Source: Flammeovirga sp. EKP202 (GTDB lineage Bacteria; Bacteroidota; Bacteroidia; Cytophagales; Flammeovirgaceae). Taken from it: a stretch of DNA of 64,000 nucleotides. The notes under the pieces were generated by a model. The model saw only the letters and a list, made by a program, of their open reading frames with translations. It had not been told where the DNA came from and did no database searches. The position numbers and the translations under genes were made by a program. Positions 25,308-34,501 of this stretch are shown piece by piece (the stretch's first letter is position 1; every line of letters begins with the position of its first letter). The DNA is taken from assembly GCF_014534745.1 (NCBI RefSeq), contig NZ_JACVVP010000009.1, positions 1 through 64,000 of the forward strand, in the 5' to 3' direction.

Positions 25308-27962
25308 ATGATGAAGCAAATAAGCAAAAGTTACATATTAACTCTATTTTTACTATTAACAACAACCTTCGGTCTTATAGCTCAAGATAAGGTAGTGAAA
25401 GGAGTTGTGATTGATGAAGACCAACAACCGGTATACAATTCGATTGTGTATCTTGAAGGGAAGCAAGTGGCTACTACTAACTCTGAAGGGAAATTTTCTT
25501 TTTCAGCTGAAAATCCATCCAAAATTAGGAATCTTAATGTCATAAAGAGAGGGTATAAGATGCAAACATGGGCCTTTGAAGGTGCTGGTGTCATCAAAGT
25601 ACTTCTTACTTTTGCTCCGGTATATATTGATGGTGTGGTCCTAAAAGATGGAAAACCTGTCAGTGGTAAATTTGTAAAAATTTCTGGTCAGAAGTTTACC
25701 GCAGTAAAAACAAATGACAAAGGAGCATTCCAACTTATTGTAGATCGAAACTACAAAGTTCAGAATAGCACAATCTTCTTAGTAGATGGTGACCCAGTCA
25801 AGAAAAACTTTACGAAATATAATGCTACTGTAAATAAGGTAACGATTACTTTACCATCAGAAAATGGTCAAAAAGAGGTGAAAGTTGCCAAGAAAACTAC
25901 TTCTACACCAAAGAAAGTTCAGGCTAAACCTTTAGAGGACGAAATTTATGTTGATCCAATATTAGTCGTTGTTGTATATGATGAGGATATTTCTCCTGCT
26001 GATTCTTTAAACGTGAGAATCAATGAGAAAAACTTTATTACAGACAAAAACGGTGAATTTGAAGTATATGCGGATTCTTTAAGTGAAGCCAATTTTGAGA
26101 TTGATGATTATTCAATCATTAAAACAAAGTATGATTATGAAGATAATTATATGTTTGTTTATATCTCAGATGGTTCCGAAGATGGAGGGCAAGGTGTAAC
26201 GAATATGGAGTATTCTGAAAACTTCCAAGCAGTATTCAATTCATTAGAAGCAGAGAAGCAATTATTGCAAGAAAATGGTTCTAACCTAAGAAAAGAAATT
26301 CAGAAGATTTCAGAAAAGTTAGATAAAGATATTAATCCTAAGAATAAAAAATCTTTAGAGAGCTACCTTGAAAGATTGACAAATTCATTGATCGAAAATG
26401 AATTGAGATATGAGGAAGCACAATATAAAACATCACAGATGTTAGATAGAATGCGTAACCAAATCTCTAATCAAGAGACAACAATCGTTCAGATAGAGGA
26501 GGAAAAAGAAGAAGTTGAAACGGAAAGAATGCTTTATTTCGTAGTAGCAGCAATTTCACTAATCTTAATTTTCTTCTTCTATAAAAACTCTCAAAAATTA
26601 AAAGAACAACGTGATGATTTACAAGAAATCACTGGCCGTTTAGAAAAGGCAAATGAGGAAGTTGTAAAATCACACGAGGAAATGTTATCTGTAAAAGATA
26701 TCGGTCAGAAATTTACCGCAACGCTAGATTTCGATAAACATATGCTCGATTTACAAGAGAGTGTAATGGAACTGGTCCCTGCGAATACATTTGGTATCGG
26801 TATTTATAATAAGTTTGAAAAACGCCTTGAGTTTAGAAATCAAGTTTCTGATGTTGGTTTGGAAAACTATTATAGTGTATCTGTTTCAGATGCTTACAGC
26901 TTAGCATCATGGTGTTTCAATAATGAGGTAGAATTGATCATCAATAATTTTGATGAAGAAAGTCCTCTTTACATTCCTCAAGGAAGAAAAATGCCAACAA
27001 GAATTAATCAATCTATTATCTATATGCCACTAATTGTGGAGACAAAGGTATTAGGTGTGATTACCATGCAAGCAAAAGAGATTGATCAATACAAAGACAT
27101 CAATATCTCGAACTTAAAGGCTTTAGCATCTTATGCATCAATTGCTGTAGCAAATTACATTTCTTACAAAGAATTATCAGAAAAGAACAAGAGCATTACA
27201 GATAGTATGCGTTATGCAAAAACTATTCAGAATGCCATCTTACCTTCTGAGTCATTACTGAAAGAAAACTTTAAAGATCACTTTATTTTATATCGTTCTA
27301 AAGACATCGTTTCTGGTGATTTCTACTGGTTCAAACGTAAAGAAGTGAATGGAACAGTAATGAAATTTATTGCTGTGGTAGACTGTACAGGTCATGGTGT
27401 TCCTGGTGCATTCATGTCTATGATTGGTAATACTCTATTGAATGATATTGTCAATGTAAAAGGGGTGACGGATACTGTAGAGATCTTGAATGCCTTGAAT
27501 GTAGGTGTGAAAGAATCATTACAGCAGGAGAACTCAATGAATGATGATGGAATGGACGTTGCACTAATTGCTATGAAAGAAGAAGCTGATGGCGTGCATG
27601 TTCAATTCTCAGGTGCTAAGAGACCAATCTTTGTTTTCACTCAAGAAAAACAGGAGTTAGAAGTAATTCAGGGTGATATTAAGTCTATTGGTTACTCAAG
27701 TAGAAAAAATAAAGTGTTCTCAGCACATACAATCGTATTACAAAAAGAAGATATTATCTACCTTTCTACAGATGGATATGTTGATCAAAATAATGCGAAT
27801 AGAGAGAAAATCGGTTCTCTTAAATTGAAAGATATTATTGCTTCAAATGCAACTAAACCTATGGCAGAGCAAGAAGAAGCTCTAGAAGAGATTCTTGATC
27901 AGCACTTGGTTGGGGAAATTGAGCAACGTGATGATATTACGGTAATGGGTGTGAAGGTCTAA
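25308..27962 (+). CDS. Membrane GAF-SpoIIE phosphatase with carboxypeptidase-like N domain
   Basis: The ~884-residue protein has a signal peptide (ILTLFLLLTTTFGLIAQ) and two or three carboxypeptidase-regulatory-like beta domains in the periplasm (VVKGVVIDEDQQPVYNSIVY and similar). A coiled coil and a transmembrane helix follow near residues 407-426 (YFVVAAISLILIFFFY). Then come a second coil, a cytosolic GAF domain (about 465-620), and a C-terminal PP2C/SpoIIE domain from about 632 with DFYWF, VDCTGHGVPGAFMSMIG and DDITVMGV. SpoIIE phosphatases dephosphorylate anti-anti-sigma or similar partners; the partner is not in this window. The first ATG of a longer frame at 25224 was rejected for lacking a signal peptide. 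Confidence 0.88.
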   Translation: MMKQISKSYILTLFLLLTTTFGLIAQDKVVKGVVIDEDQQPVYNSIVYLEGKQVATTNSEGKFSFSAENPSKIRNLNVIKRGYKMQTWAFEGAGVIKVLLTFAPVYIDGVVLKDGKPVSGKFVKISGQKFTAVKTNDKGAFQLIVDRNYKVQNSTIFLVDGDPVKKNFTKYNATVNKVTITLPSENGQKEVKVAKKTTSTPKKVQAKPLEDEIYVDPILVVVVYDEDISPADSLNVRINEKNFITDKNGEFEVYADSLSEANFEIDDYSIIKTKYDYEDNYMFVYISDGSEDGGQGVTNMEYSENFQAVFNSLEAEKQLLQENGSNLRKEIQKISEKLDKDINPKNKKSLESYLERLTNSLIENELRYEEAQYKTSQMLDRMRNQISNQETTIVQIEEEKEEVETERMLYFVVAAISLILIFFFYKNSQKLKEQRDDLQEITGRLEKANEEVVKSHEEMLSVKDIGQKFTATLDFDKHMLDLQESVMELVPANTFGIGIYNKFEKRLEFRNQVSDVGLENYYSVSVSDAYSLASWCFNNEVELIINNFDEESPLYIPQGRKMPTRINQSIIYMPLIVETKVLGVITMQAKEIDQYKDINISNLKALASYASIAVANYISYKELSEKNKSITDSMRYAKTIQNAILPSESLLKENFKDHFILYRSKDIVSGDFYWFKRKEVNGTVMKFIAVVDCTGHGVPGAFMSMIGNTLLNDIVNVKGVTDTVEILNALNVGVKESLQQENSMNDDGMDVALIAMKEEADGVHVQFSGAKRPIFVFTQEKQELEVIQGDIKSIGYSSRKNKVFSAHTIVLQKEDIIYLSTDGYVDQNNANREKIGSLKLKDIIASNATKPMAEQEEALEEILDQHLVGEIEQRDDITVMGVKV

Positions 27963-27982
27963 ACTGATCCCATTCTCAAATT

Positions 27983-28023
27983 AAAAAGGTAGTCATTCTA
28001 AATTTAGAGTGGCTACCTTTTTT
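27983..28023. terminator. Bidirectional terminator
   Basis: AAAAAGGTAGTC and GGCTACCTTTTTT pair between the convergent SpoIIE gene and the LytTR regulator gene. Confidence 0.8.
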
Positions 28024-28040
28024 ACTTTAGAAGTCTTGTA

Positions 28041-28736
28041 TTAATTTTCAAAAAATTGAACAACTACTTCTCTAAAGCTTTTACTGACAGGAAGTTCTTC
28101 GCCCGCTATTTCCACAAGTTCTCTATTAAATGCTTTTACATGTTCCATATTCACAATGAAAGAACGGTGAATTCTTATAAAAGTAGAAGGAAGTTTAGTT
28201 TCTATTGCTGAAAGTGTCTCTTTGGTTTTCCACTTTGTATTATTGGTACCATAAATGATCAGATAGTCCGCTTGACTCTCGATGTATAAAATCTCATTAA
28301 AGCTGATCTTGTGGTGTTTACGATCTGCTCTAATAAATAAATTGTCACCCATGACCTTTTTGAAGTCAATACTGTTGGTCGTTTTTAATGACTCATATTT
28401 ATCTACTGCAGATTTGAAGCGTTCCATCGAGACGGGTTTTAATAAATAATCAACGACATTCAAGTCAAAACCTTCAATAGCATATTCACGATGTGCACTG
28501 ATAATAATGACTTTAGGAGGTTTCGCTAAAGATCTTAGAAAATCTAACCCAGAAATTTCCGGCATTTCAATATCAAGAAAAATCAGGTCTACTTCTTTTT
28601 GTACAATTTCAGTAAATCCAACTTTTGCATCTGCTGCTTCACCAACCACTTCATAGCCTTCAATTTGTGATAAAAAGTTTTTAGTGATTCTTCTGGAGAT
28701 GGGTTCGTCGTCTATGATTAATACTCTAGTGCTCAT
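28041..28736 (-). CDS. LytTR-family response regulator
   Basis: The 231-residue protein has a receiver domain with phospho-acceptor Asp55 in LIFLDIEMPE and acidic pair DDE near residue 10. The C-terminal LytTR DNA-binding domain shows FIRADRKHHKISFNEILYIESQ and FIRIHRSFIVNMEHVKAF. Its start overlaps the end of the kinase gene by four bases (ATGA), so the pair forms one operon, kinase first. LytTR regulators control surface, biofilm or metabolic genes; targets here are unknown. Confidence 0.94.
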   Translation of the reverse strand: MSTRVLIIDDEPISRRITKNFLSQIEGYEVVGEAADAKVGFTEIVQKEVDLIFLDIEMPEISGLDFLRSLAKPPKVIIISAHREYAIEGFDLNVVDYLLKPVSMERFKSAVDKYESLKTTNSIDFKKVMGDNLFIRADRKHHKISFNEILYIESQADYLIIYGTNNTKWKTKETLSAIETKLPSTFIRIHRSFIVNMEHVKAFNRELVEIAGEELPVSKSFREVVVQFFEN

Positions 28737-29785
28737 AATTGAATGGAAAGAATGGCTTTATAAAAAGCCTCATTTTGAATAATTTTAAATTGATGTTGAT
28801 TAGGGTAATATAAATTTAGCCTTCTTTTTAAGTTTTCTAAGCCAGTTCCGCCAGATTTATAGTATTCAACTTGTTGAGGTTTACTATTTTCAACTTCAAA
28901 GATAAATTCGTTTTCATGAAAAGCAGTAATGATATTAAGATAGGCAGATTGACTGGTTTTTTTTATTCCATGTTTGAAAGCATTTTCTACCATTGGAAAT
29001 AACAAAAAGGGAGTGATTTGTATTTCAGGATTAATCCCTTCAAAATGCATATTCAGTTGAAAACGATCGTCAAGTCTTAGTTGCTCCAAAGCAATATATT
29101 CTTGCAGTAATTTTACCTCCTTAGCCAAAGCTACTTTATCTTCCTTAGATTGATACACCAAATAGTCTAATAGACCACTCAGCTGTAATAGCACTTTTGG
29201 AAGGTCATCACTTTTTTCAATAGCCAAACCGTAGATATTGTTTAAGGTATTGAATAGAAAATGTGGGTGTATTTGTTCCTTTAAGGTATTTAACTCCAAT
29301 TCTTTTAGCTGATAACCTATTTCAAGTTTCTCTTTTTCGAGTTGATGTATAGTTTCTTTTCTTTCTTGTTCGTCTCTGATTTGAACAAGAGAGGTATACA
29401 TGGCAGAAATAAATAACTGAACAAACCAAAGTACAGAAAAATCATTTAAGATGGGGTTCATCTGATTGTATTGAAGATCAGCAAACACAATAAGGCAGCC
29501 AATTACAAGTATCATCTGAACATAGGTGTTGACTAAAATAGCATATATCAAGTAAAGAATAAACTTAAAGTATTTTTTCTGAATGAGAAACTTCTTTACG
29601 AGTGTATTGCTTAAATATAAAGTGAAGCCAATTGTAAAAGGAAACCAGCATAAGCAAAATATAAATGTATTAAAATAGTCTTGATGGAAATGCCCTAAGA
29701 ATAAGAAATTTATTAAGAAGGAACATCCCCAAAACATCACTTCAAAAGTTGTACGGTGCGATATGAAATTCCTGAGTTGTGTCAT
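28733..29785 (-). CDS. LytS-type sensor histidine kinase
   Basis: The 350-residue kinase has four hydrophobic segments in its first 135 residues and a short coiled linker. The His-kinase domain contains QIHPHFLFNTLNNIYGLA (His175 is the probable phospho-acceptor), with ATPase motifs MVENAFKHGIK (N box) and SGGTGLENLKRRL (G box). The membrane domain has no large periplasmic sensor loop, so it may sense a membrane or small-molecule signal. It is cotranscribed with the LytTR regulator gene and is its evident partner. Confidence 0.94.
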   Translation of the reverse strand: MTQLRNFISHRTTFEVMFWGCSFLINFLFLGHFHQDYFNTFIFCLCWFPFTIGFTLYLSNTLVKKFLIQKKYFKFILYLIYAILVNTYVQMILVIGCLIVFADLQYNQMNPILNDFSVLWFVQLFISAMYTSLVQIRDEQERKETIHQLEKEKLEIGYQLKELELNTLKEQIHPHFLFNTLNNIYGLAIEKSDDLPKVLLQLSGLLDYLVYQSKEDKVALAKEVKLLQEYIALEQLRLDDRFQLNMHFEGINPEIQITPFLLFPMVENAFKHGIKKTSQSAYLNIITAFHENEFIFEVENSKPQQVEYYKSGGTGLENLKRRLNLYYPNQHQFKIIQNEAFYKAILSIQL

Positions 29786-30011
29786 ATTATAAATATTCGG
29801 AATTTTTTTGAGATATTATTTTATTGTCGATATTATTTCCCTTTTTGTAGACTAATAGACAAAGTACGTAGATAAATAGAGTTGTAGCGATTAGTAATCT
29901 ACAGTTTTAGATTATCCTTCGATAAAAAAGGGTCATTGAACGACACTTTGTATTTAAGATCTTAGAGCGGTTTAAGTTTGGGTATTCTTTAACTTTTTAA
30001 TCATTAGACTT

Positions 30012-30377
30012 ATGAATGCAATAGCAGAGTTTTTCTACATAGGTGGTATTGAAGCCATGACAACAATAACAATCTCAGGAGTTGTAATGTTACTATTACT
30101 TTTGGTTCGAATTTTCAATATAAAGTCAAGAAAAATCACTCCAGAACGAGCACTTTCAGCAGCAGGTGAACTAGCAACATTTTCTCTTGTATTAGGAGTG
30201 TTTTTTCAATTGATCGGTTTGTACAGTGCATTTATACATATAGAAGCTGTAGGAAGTGTTTCAATGGGGATGTTAGCAGCTGGCCTTAAAGTGTCATCTC
30301 ATGCCACTTTATATGGATTCTTTTATTTTCTTGTTGGTAAATTGATGGTGATCATTATACGATTGAATGAGAAATAA
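30012..30377 (+). CDS. MotA/TolQ/ExbB-like small membrane protein
   Basis: The 121-residue protein has about three hydrophobic helices. The last two, with GVFFQLIGLYSAFIHIEAVG and AAGLKVSSHATLYGFFYFL, match the pore-helix pattern of MotA/TolQ/ExbB proton channels, in which a GLxxAF turn precedes SxxLxGLxxAL. It is short for the family and has no ExbD/TolR/MotB-like partner next to it. It could be a stand-alone channel-like protein or a divergent paralogue. Confidence 0.6.
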   Translation: MNAIAEFFYIGGIEAMTTITISGVVMLLLLLVRIFNIKSRKITPERALSAAGELATFSLVLGVFFQLIGLYSAFIHIEAVGSVSMGMLAAGLKVSSHATLYGFFYFLVGKLMVIIIRLNEK

Positions 30378-30399
30378 GGAGATAGTTGAATAAACGAAA

Positions 30400-30454
30400 A
30401 CATGAGTCATCCCATTATTATTGTCATATTAATTAGGGATGACTCATGTTTTTT
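30400..30454. terminator. Bidirectional terminator
   Basis: ACATGAGTCATCCC and GGGATGACTCATGT form a 14-base stem followed by TTTTTAT on the plus strand. It lies between two convergent genes. Confidence 0.85.
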
Positions 30455-30482
30455 ATACCACTAGAGAAGTCCAGAGGTTACA

Positions 30483-31679
30483 TTATATCGTTTTATATAA
30501 AGTAATATCCATGGCTTTATCTTCAGCAATAATATCTTTTGAAAAAGGTATTCCTTTGCTATCCATGTATGTCAGTGTATATTTTTTGCCTTTTTCTAGA
30601 TAGAATTCAAGAATATCATTCATATCTTTCGTAGGCCCTGCAGTAGTGCCATTATCAATAATCTCATTGTCTTTTGATAGAGTAATTTGTGTTTCTACTC
30701 TGTTATCACTAATTAATGTACATTCCTTATTTTTAAACATCTTGACACGAACGGTGATTTTATTTCCTTGAGATGCTCTTTTTGCTTCTTCAGCCTTCCA
30801 AAGACCAATATATCTATCTGTGACATTATGAGCATGTACATATTTGATGTCATAGTCCCACACTAATGGGAATGCATGAGTAGCAGGTTTCCATGAAGAA
30901 GCATAGATCCAGTTTTCTGGCTTATTGACATCGGCCACACCGGCGTCAGCCAAGAACCATCCTTGATCAAGTCCAGAAGGGTAGTACTCCGTGAAATACC
31001 ATCGTCCATTTACCCAAACCTCATTCCAGTTGTGGTTTCCTTGCTTTAAGGTCCAATTAGGTGTCCCTGCTAAGCGTGCCGGAATACCAACAGCTCTAAA
31101 AGCATCTGCCAATAATACTGATAAGCCAGAACAAGAAGCTAGACCTTGGTCAATCGATTCATAAGGTGATTGGTCCGGCTTTTCTCTTTCTGTTGAATAT
31201 TTCACTTTTACGACATCAATAATCGTATCATTCACAACTTTGATCGCTTCATTGATTGTTTTGCAATCTTTGACAATAGGGGCAAAACGGTTGTAGAAAT
31301 CTTGTCGCCAGTCGTCTCTTCTTTCATTCATTAATGCATAAGGTAAAACATCATTATAGAAGATAGAATCAGGAAGGTTTTGAGCCCAAGGAAACTCTGC
31401 TTTTGCTTTATAAGCTAATTCCACATTATTGATCAGGTAAGCAGCTGAAAGGCTTTTAAGATCTCTTTCCGGCATATATGAAATTAAGTAAGCCATGCCG
31501 TTTTTCTGTTCTTTTGATGCATCACTGATCGCCTTTTCGATTTCCACTTTATTGTCTCCAGCTTTATTAATTGCATTTTCTAATAAAGTGTGATATTGTG
31601 TGTCAATACCCTCAAATTTTGATTCCGAACAACTCCATAAAACAAGAGTACAAAGAAGTATAGTAATAATTTCTTTCAT
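30483..31679 (-). CDS. Transglutaminase-like lipoprotein
   Basis: The ~398-residue protein has a lipoprotein signal (ILLCTLVLWSC, lipid Cys at 17). Its transglutaminase-like cysteine-protease fold has catalytic Cys183 in GLASCSGLSVLLADAFRAVG and His216 in GNHNWNEVWV. A Glu (about 231, WYFTEY) sits where an Asp is usual. A C-terminal beta domain follows (ITVRVKMFKNKECTLI). Such proteins may cleave or crosslink peptides at the cell surface. The ATG at 31679 was preferred to an in-frame TTG nine bases upstream. Confidence 0.82.
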   Translation of the reverse strand: MKEIITILLCTLVLWSCSESKFEGIDTQYHTLLENAINKAGDNKVEIEKAISDASKEQKNGMAYLISYMPERDLKSLSAAYLINNVELAYKAKAEFPWAQNLPDSIFYNDVLPYALMNERRDDWRQDFYNRFAPIVKDCKTINEAIKVVNDTIIDVVKVKYSTEREKPDQSPYESIDQGLASCSGLSVLLADAFRAVGIPARLAGTPNWTLKQGNHNWNEVWVNGRWYFTEYYPSGLDQGWFLADAGVADVNKPENWIYASSWKPATHAFPLVWDYDIKYVHAHNVTDRYIGLWKAEEAKRASQGNKITVRVKMFKNKECTLISDNRVETQITLSKDNEIIDNGTTAGPTKDMNDILEFYLEKGKKYTLTYMDSKGIPFSKDIIAEDKAMDITLYKTI

Positions 31680-31728
31680 GTCATTCAATTAGGTTTAATT
31701 GGTGTTATTTTATCGAAACTCAAAATAC

Positions 31729-31765
31729 AAAAACGGCATCATTATGAATAATGATGCCGTTTATT
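31729..31765 (-). terminator. Terminator of the thioredoxin/TPR gene
   Basis: AAACGGCATCATT and AATGATGCCGTTT form a 13-base stem around a short loop, just past the stop of the minus-strand gene at 31792. Confidence 0.8.
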
Positions 31766-31791
31766 TCTTATTAATAATTGTTTATGCGTTT

Positions 31792-32979
31792 TTATTCTAT
31801 ACTTTCAAGCTCTTGAAGGATCGTATGTGCCAGCATTGCATGAACATTTTCTTTCTTTTCCAATTCTACTGCCTGTTCTGCTAAAACTTTAGCTTCTTTA
31901 TACTCTTTATTTTTAAATAATAAACCTGCTTTTGTTTCGAGATTCATACAAGTTGGATGTACTTTGATTGCTTCATTAATCCAGTCTAAGCCCGTTTTTA
32001 CTTTATCTGATTCGTCATAATAATAGTAGATATTCCAAGCCCAATTTCGATAAAGATATGCTTTGATTTCCTGATTTCTATCCTTTAAAATATCAACTCC
32101 TTGAAGCATCTTCGAATAGGCGGTATTATAATCTTCAATGTTAAGGTAAAACGTAGGGTTGTAGGCACAATTTAAAGTTTCACCTTGTTTTCCAAGTTCT
32201 TTTTCCAAATACGTCATTAATTCCTGCCAACCTTTAATATCTTTCTTTTCAACGTAAGGTTGCATGGAAACTTTTGCAGCACCATTAATAGTCTGAATGA
32301 TCTCTTTAGTACCATATTGTTTCTCAATTTCCCTTGCATGTTTTATGACATAAGTTAATGCCTTCGAATGTAAACCATTATGGATGGTCACTTCTTTTAG
32401 AGCAAACCAAATCTTTTTTATTTCAATATGGTCTTGTTCAATTTTATTCAAAAATGCTGTCAAGATTTCAGGGTCTTCCATTGATGCTCTATAGGTCACA
32501 TAAATGTATTCACTCAGATCTTGAATTGATGAGTTTTTATTTATAGTCTTTTTTAAAGTATACAATTGTTGATTAGGGTCTTTTGCTTCTTTGGTACTTT
32601 TCATAAACTCATTCTCAGACATATTCCCCACAAATAAATGTAGAGGTTGTTTATCTTGCCCAATAAATAAGAAAGAAGGGTAGTCATGAAGTTTATATTC
32701 ATCAACTAATTGTTTTCCTTCTTGGCTGTTGGCATCAATGAGTAACGAGATGTAGTGTTGATTGTAGTAGTGGCCTACTTTCCTTTCTTCAAATATTTCT
32801 TCCTGCATCATATTACAGGCTTCACAATAAGAAGTGTAAACGGTAATAAATACATCTTTGTTCTCTGTCTTCGCTTTTTTAAAAGCATTGTCTATAGACA
32901 AGTTTTTAAACTGAATAGCTTGAGCTAGAACTACCGAAGGAAGTAGAAATAAAAATAGTACAAGTGAGCGCATGAACAT
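31792..32979 (-). CDS. Exported thioredoxin-fold protein with TPR-like tail
   Basis: The 395-residue protein has a signal peptide (SLVLFLFLLPSVVLAQ) and a thioredoxin-fold domain with a CxxC pair in YTSYCEACNMMQ, then YPSFLFIG in the expected later strand. The remaining ~240 residues are helical and TPR-like (AYLYRNWAWNIYYYYDE, ...ACLL-type repeats near the end). It is probably a periplasmic thiol-disulfide protein held in a larger complex. An alternative start two codons later (32973) would also work. Confidence 0.82.
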   Translation of the reverse strand: MFMRSLVLFLFLLPSVVLAQAIQFKNLSIDNAFKKAKTENKDVFITVYTSYCEACNMMQEEIFEERKVGHYYNQHYISLLIDANSQEGKQLVDEYKLHDYPSFLFIGQDKQPLHLFVGNMSENEFMKSTKEAKDPNQQLYTLKKTINKNSSIQDLSEYIYVTYRASMEDPEILTAFLNKIEQDHIEIKKIWFALKEVTIHNGLHSKALTYVIKHAREIEKQYGTKEIIQTINGAAKVSMQPYVEKKDIKGWQELMTYLEKELGKQGETLNCAYNPTFYLNIEDYNTAYSKMLQGVDILKDRNQEIKAYLYRNWAWNIYYYYDESDKVKTGLDWINEAIKVHPTCMNLETKAGLLFKNKEYKEAKVLAEQAVELEKKENVHAMLAHTILQELESIE

Positions 32980-33078
32980 TAATAATTGGTATACTAAAGT
33001 AAAATAAAAAACTACTCTTATAATTTTTGTATAAAAGTGATGAGAGAAACATAATTAAACGTTTGTAGGAAATCTACC

Positions 33079-33143
33079 GGTATGAATGTTAAAAATTTAG
33101 TGTCATTCGTGCCTTACAGACCATTAGAAACCTCCTGATTTCT
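33079..33143 (-). repeat. Short relative of the 4.3-6.2 kb repeat end
   Basis: GGTATGAATG ... CATTCGTGCC followed by AGAAACCTCCTGATTTCT matches the paired hairpins at the outer end of the repeats at 4335 and 5813, with the same order and similar spacing. It is therefore a third, partial copy, REP-like in its two-palindrome layout. The rest of the 230-base gap shows nothing else. Confidence 0.65.
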
Positions 33144-33209
33144 AAAAGCTAAAAATTATGTTTCTCCTAATTCTTATTTATAATTTAATAATAAAAATGC
33201 AATTATTGA

Positions 33210-34244
33210 CTATCTCGCTAATCTTTTTCTTTGTGGAGTAGGTTTAGGCTTTTTATTTGAAATTGAGAGGATTAATGCAAATAATATTAATTGAATAGGA
33301 GCTATAGCCAATTGCGGCCCCATGAACATCCACATTACATGTTCCATATTTGTGTAATGTTCCCAATTCCACCAGGACTTGGTAAACTCTGATCCGGCAA
33401 ACCAAACAGGAATAAATAGAAAAATACTAAGTAAAATTATTTGTTTCTTTTTCAAAGCGTTTTTACCCATGTTAGGAATGAAACTTAATGCACCACCAAC
33501 ACTAATAGTTATCATAAGAGCCGTAAAAGCAAGTGCATAATAGATCCAAGAAAAATCCATTCCATATTCCATCCAAAGTGTATTTGAGACTTTTAGAATA
33601 CTATGCATATTGTTTAAGGCTACTTTTGTCAGTAAGGTCATCACTGTTAGTAATATGCCTATGTAGATTAATGCATTTTGAATACTTGGAATCTTAAAAA
33701 AACCTCCTAGTAATCTAAAAGGGGCGTTTAATAAACGATATAATGCTGTTTTAAATTTAAATCCAAAATTATTACTGCCTTGAAAGGGCGGAGGAGAAGG
33801 AAGAATATTATTTTTTCGTTCACCGATACGGTCACTTAATACTTCATGATAAGCATTTTTATTGCCGTCTGTTGTCCATACATATTTTGCTAAAGTGGCA
33901 CTCGCATAAGAAAAACCTTGATCAATTGCTCCTTGGAAGACGCTTTCAGGAACTCCCTTTTTTTTGCATTCTACAATCATGTAAGGCTGATATCCTTCGG
34001 GGTCGTTATAGGTAATAATATCTGCTTCCTTGGTTGCAGAACCCATTTTTACCGGGACACAAACTCTCACATTTTCAGCTGGATAACCATGTTCATATAT
34101 TAAAGATAAATAGGTTTCTAACTGTACCTGTTCTTCAGGGTTATTCAATGACCTTGTTTTTGTATGAGGCAAATAGGTGACATCGTTCGTTTTATTATTG
34201 ATAAAAACGACTCTGTCCTTTTTTGCTTTAGACAGCCACTTCAT
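33210..34244 (-). CDS. HsdR-N nuclease-like domain fused to membrane helices
   Basis: Residues 35-130 match the N-terminal nuclease domain of type I restriction R subunits. A PD-(D/E)xK core is visible as Asp75 in KEADIITY, then Glu92-x-Lys94 in MIVECKK, with a downstream Gln motif in IDQGFSYASATLAKYVWTTDGN. The helicase and specificity parts of HsdR are missing. Instead about four transmembrane segments follow (roughly 200-335). No methylase or specificity gene is nearby, so it is not a normal restriction system. It may be a membrane-tethered nuclease or a non-catalytic relic. Confidence 0.72.
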   Translation of the reverse strand: MKWLSKAKKDRVVFINNKTNDVTYLPHTKTRSLNNPEEQVQLETYLSLIYEHGYPAENVRVCVPVKMGSATKEADIITYNDPEGYQPYMIVECKKKGVPESVFQGAIDQGFSYASATLAKYVWTTDGNKNAYHEVLSDRIGERKNNILPSPPPFQGSNNFGFKFKTALYRLLNAPFRLLGGFFKIPSIQNALIYIGILLTVMTLLTKVALNNMHSILKVSNTLWMEYGMDFSWIYYALAFTALMITISVGGALSFIPNMGKNALKKKQIILLSIFLFIPVWFAGSEFTKSWWNWEHYTNMEHVMWMFMGPQLAIAPIQLILFALILSISNKKPKPTPQRKRLAR

Positions 34245-34501
34245 GATAGTATATAATCTTAGATAAAAAAGTTTGATTTAATTGTAATGTTAAATATAAG
34301 AGTAAAAATTATTATTTTAAACATTTAGTTCTTGATTTTAGCTAGTTTATAGTAACTGTCAGTTATTTTAAGTTTATATATTTAACAATTGTCTGATGTT
34401 CAATAATTTGAAATAAAAAACTTAATAAACTTCAACTTAGCTCTTTTTAAGAATTCACTTCATTACTTTTGACCTCATTTTAAAACTAGGAACAATTATT
34501 T

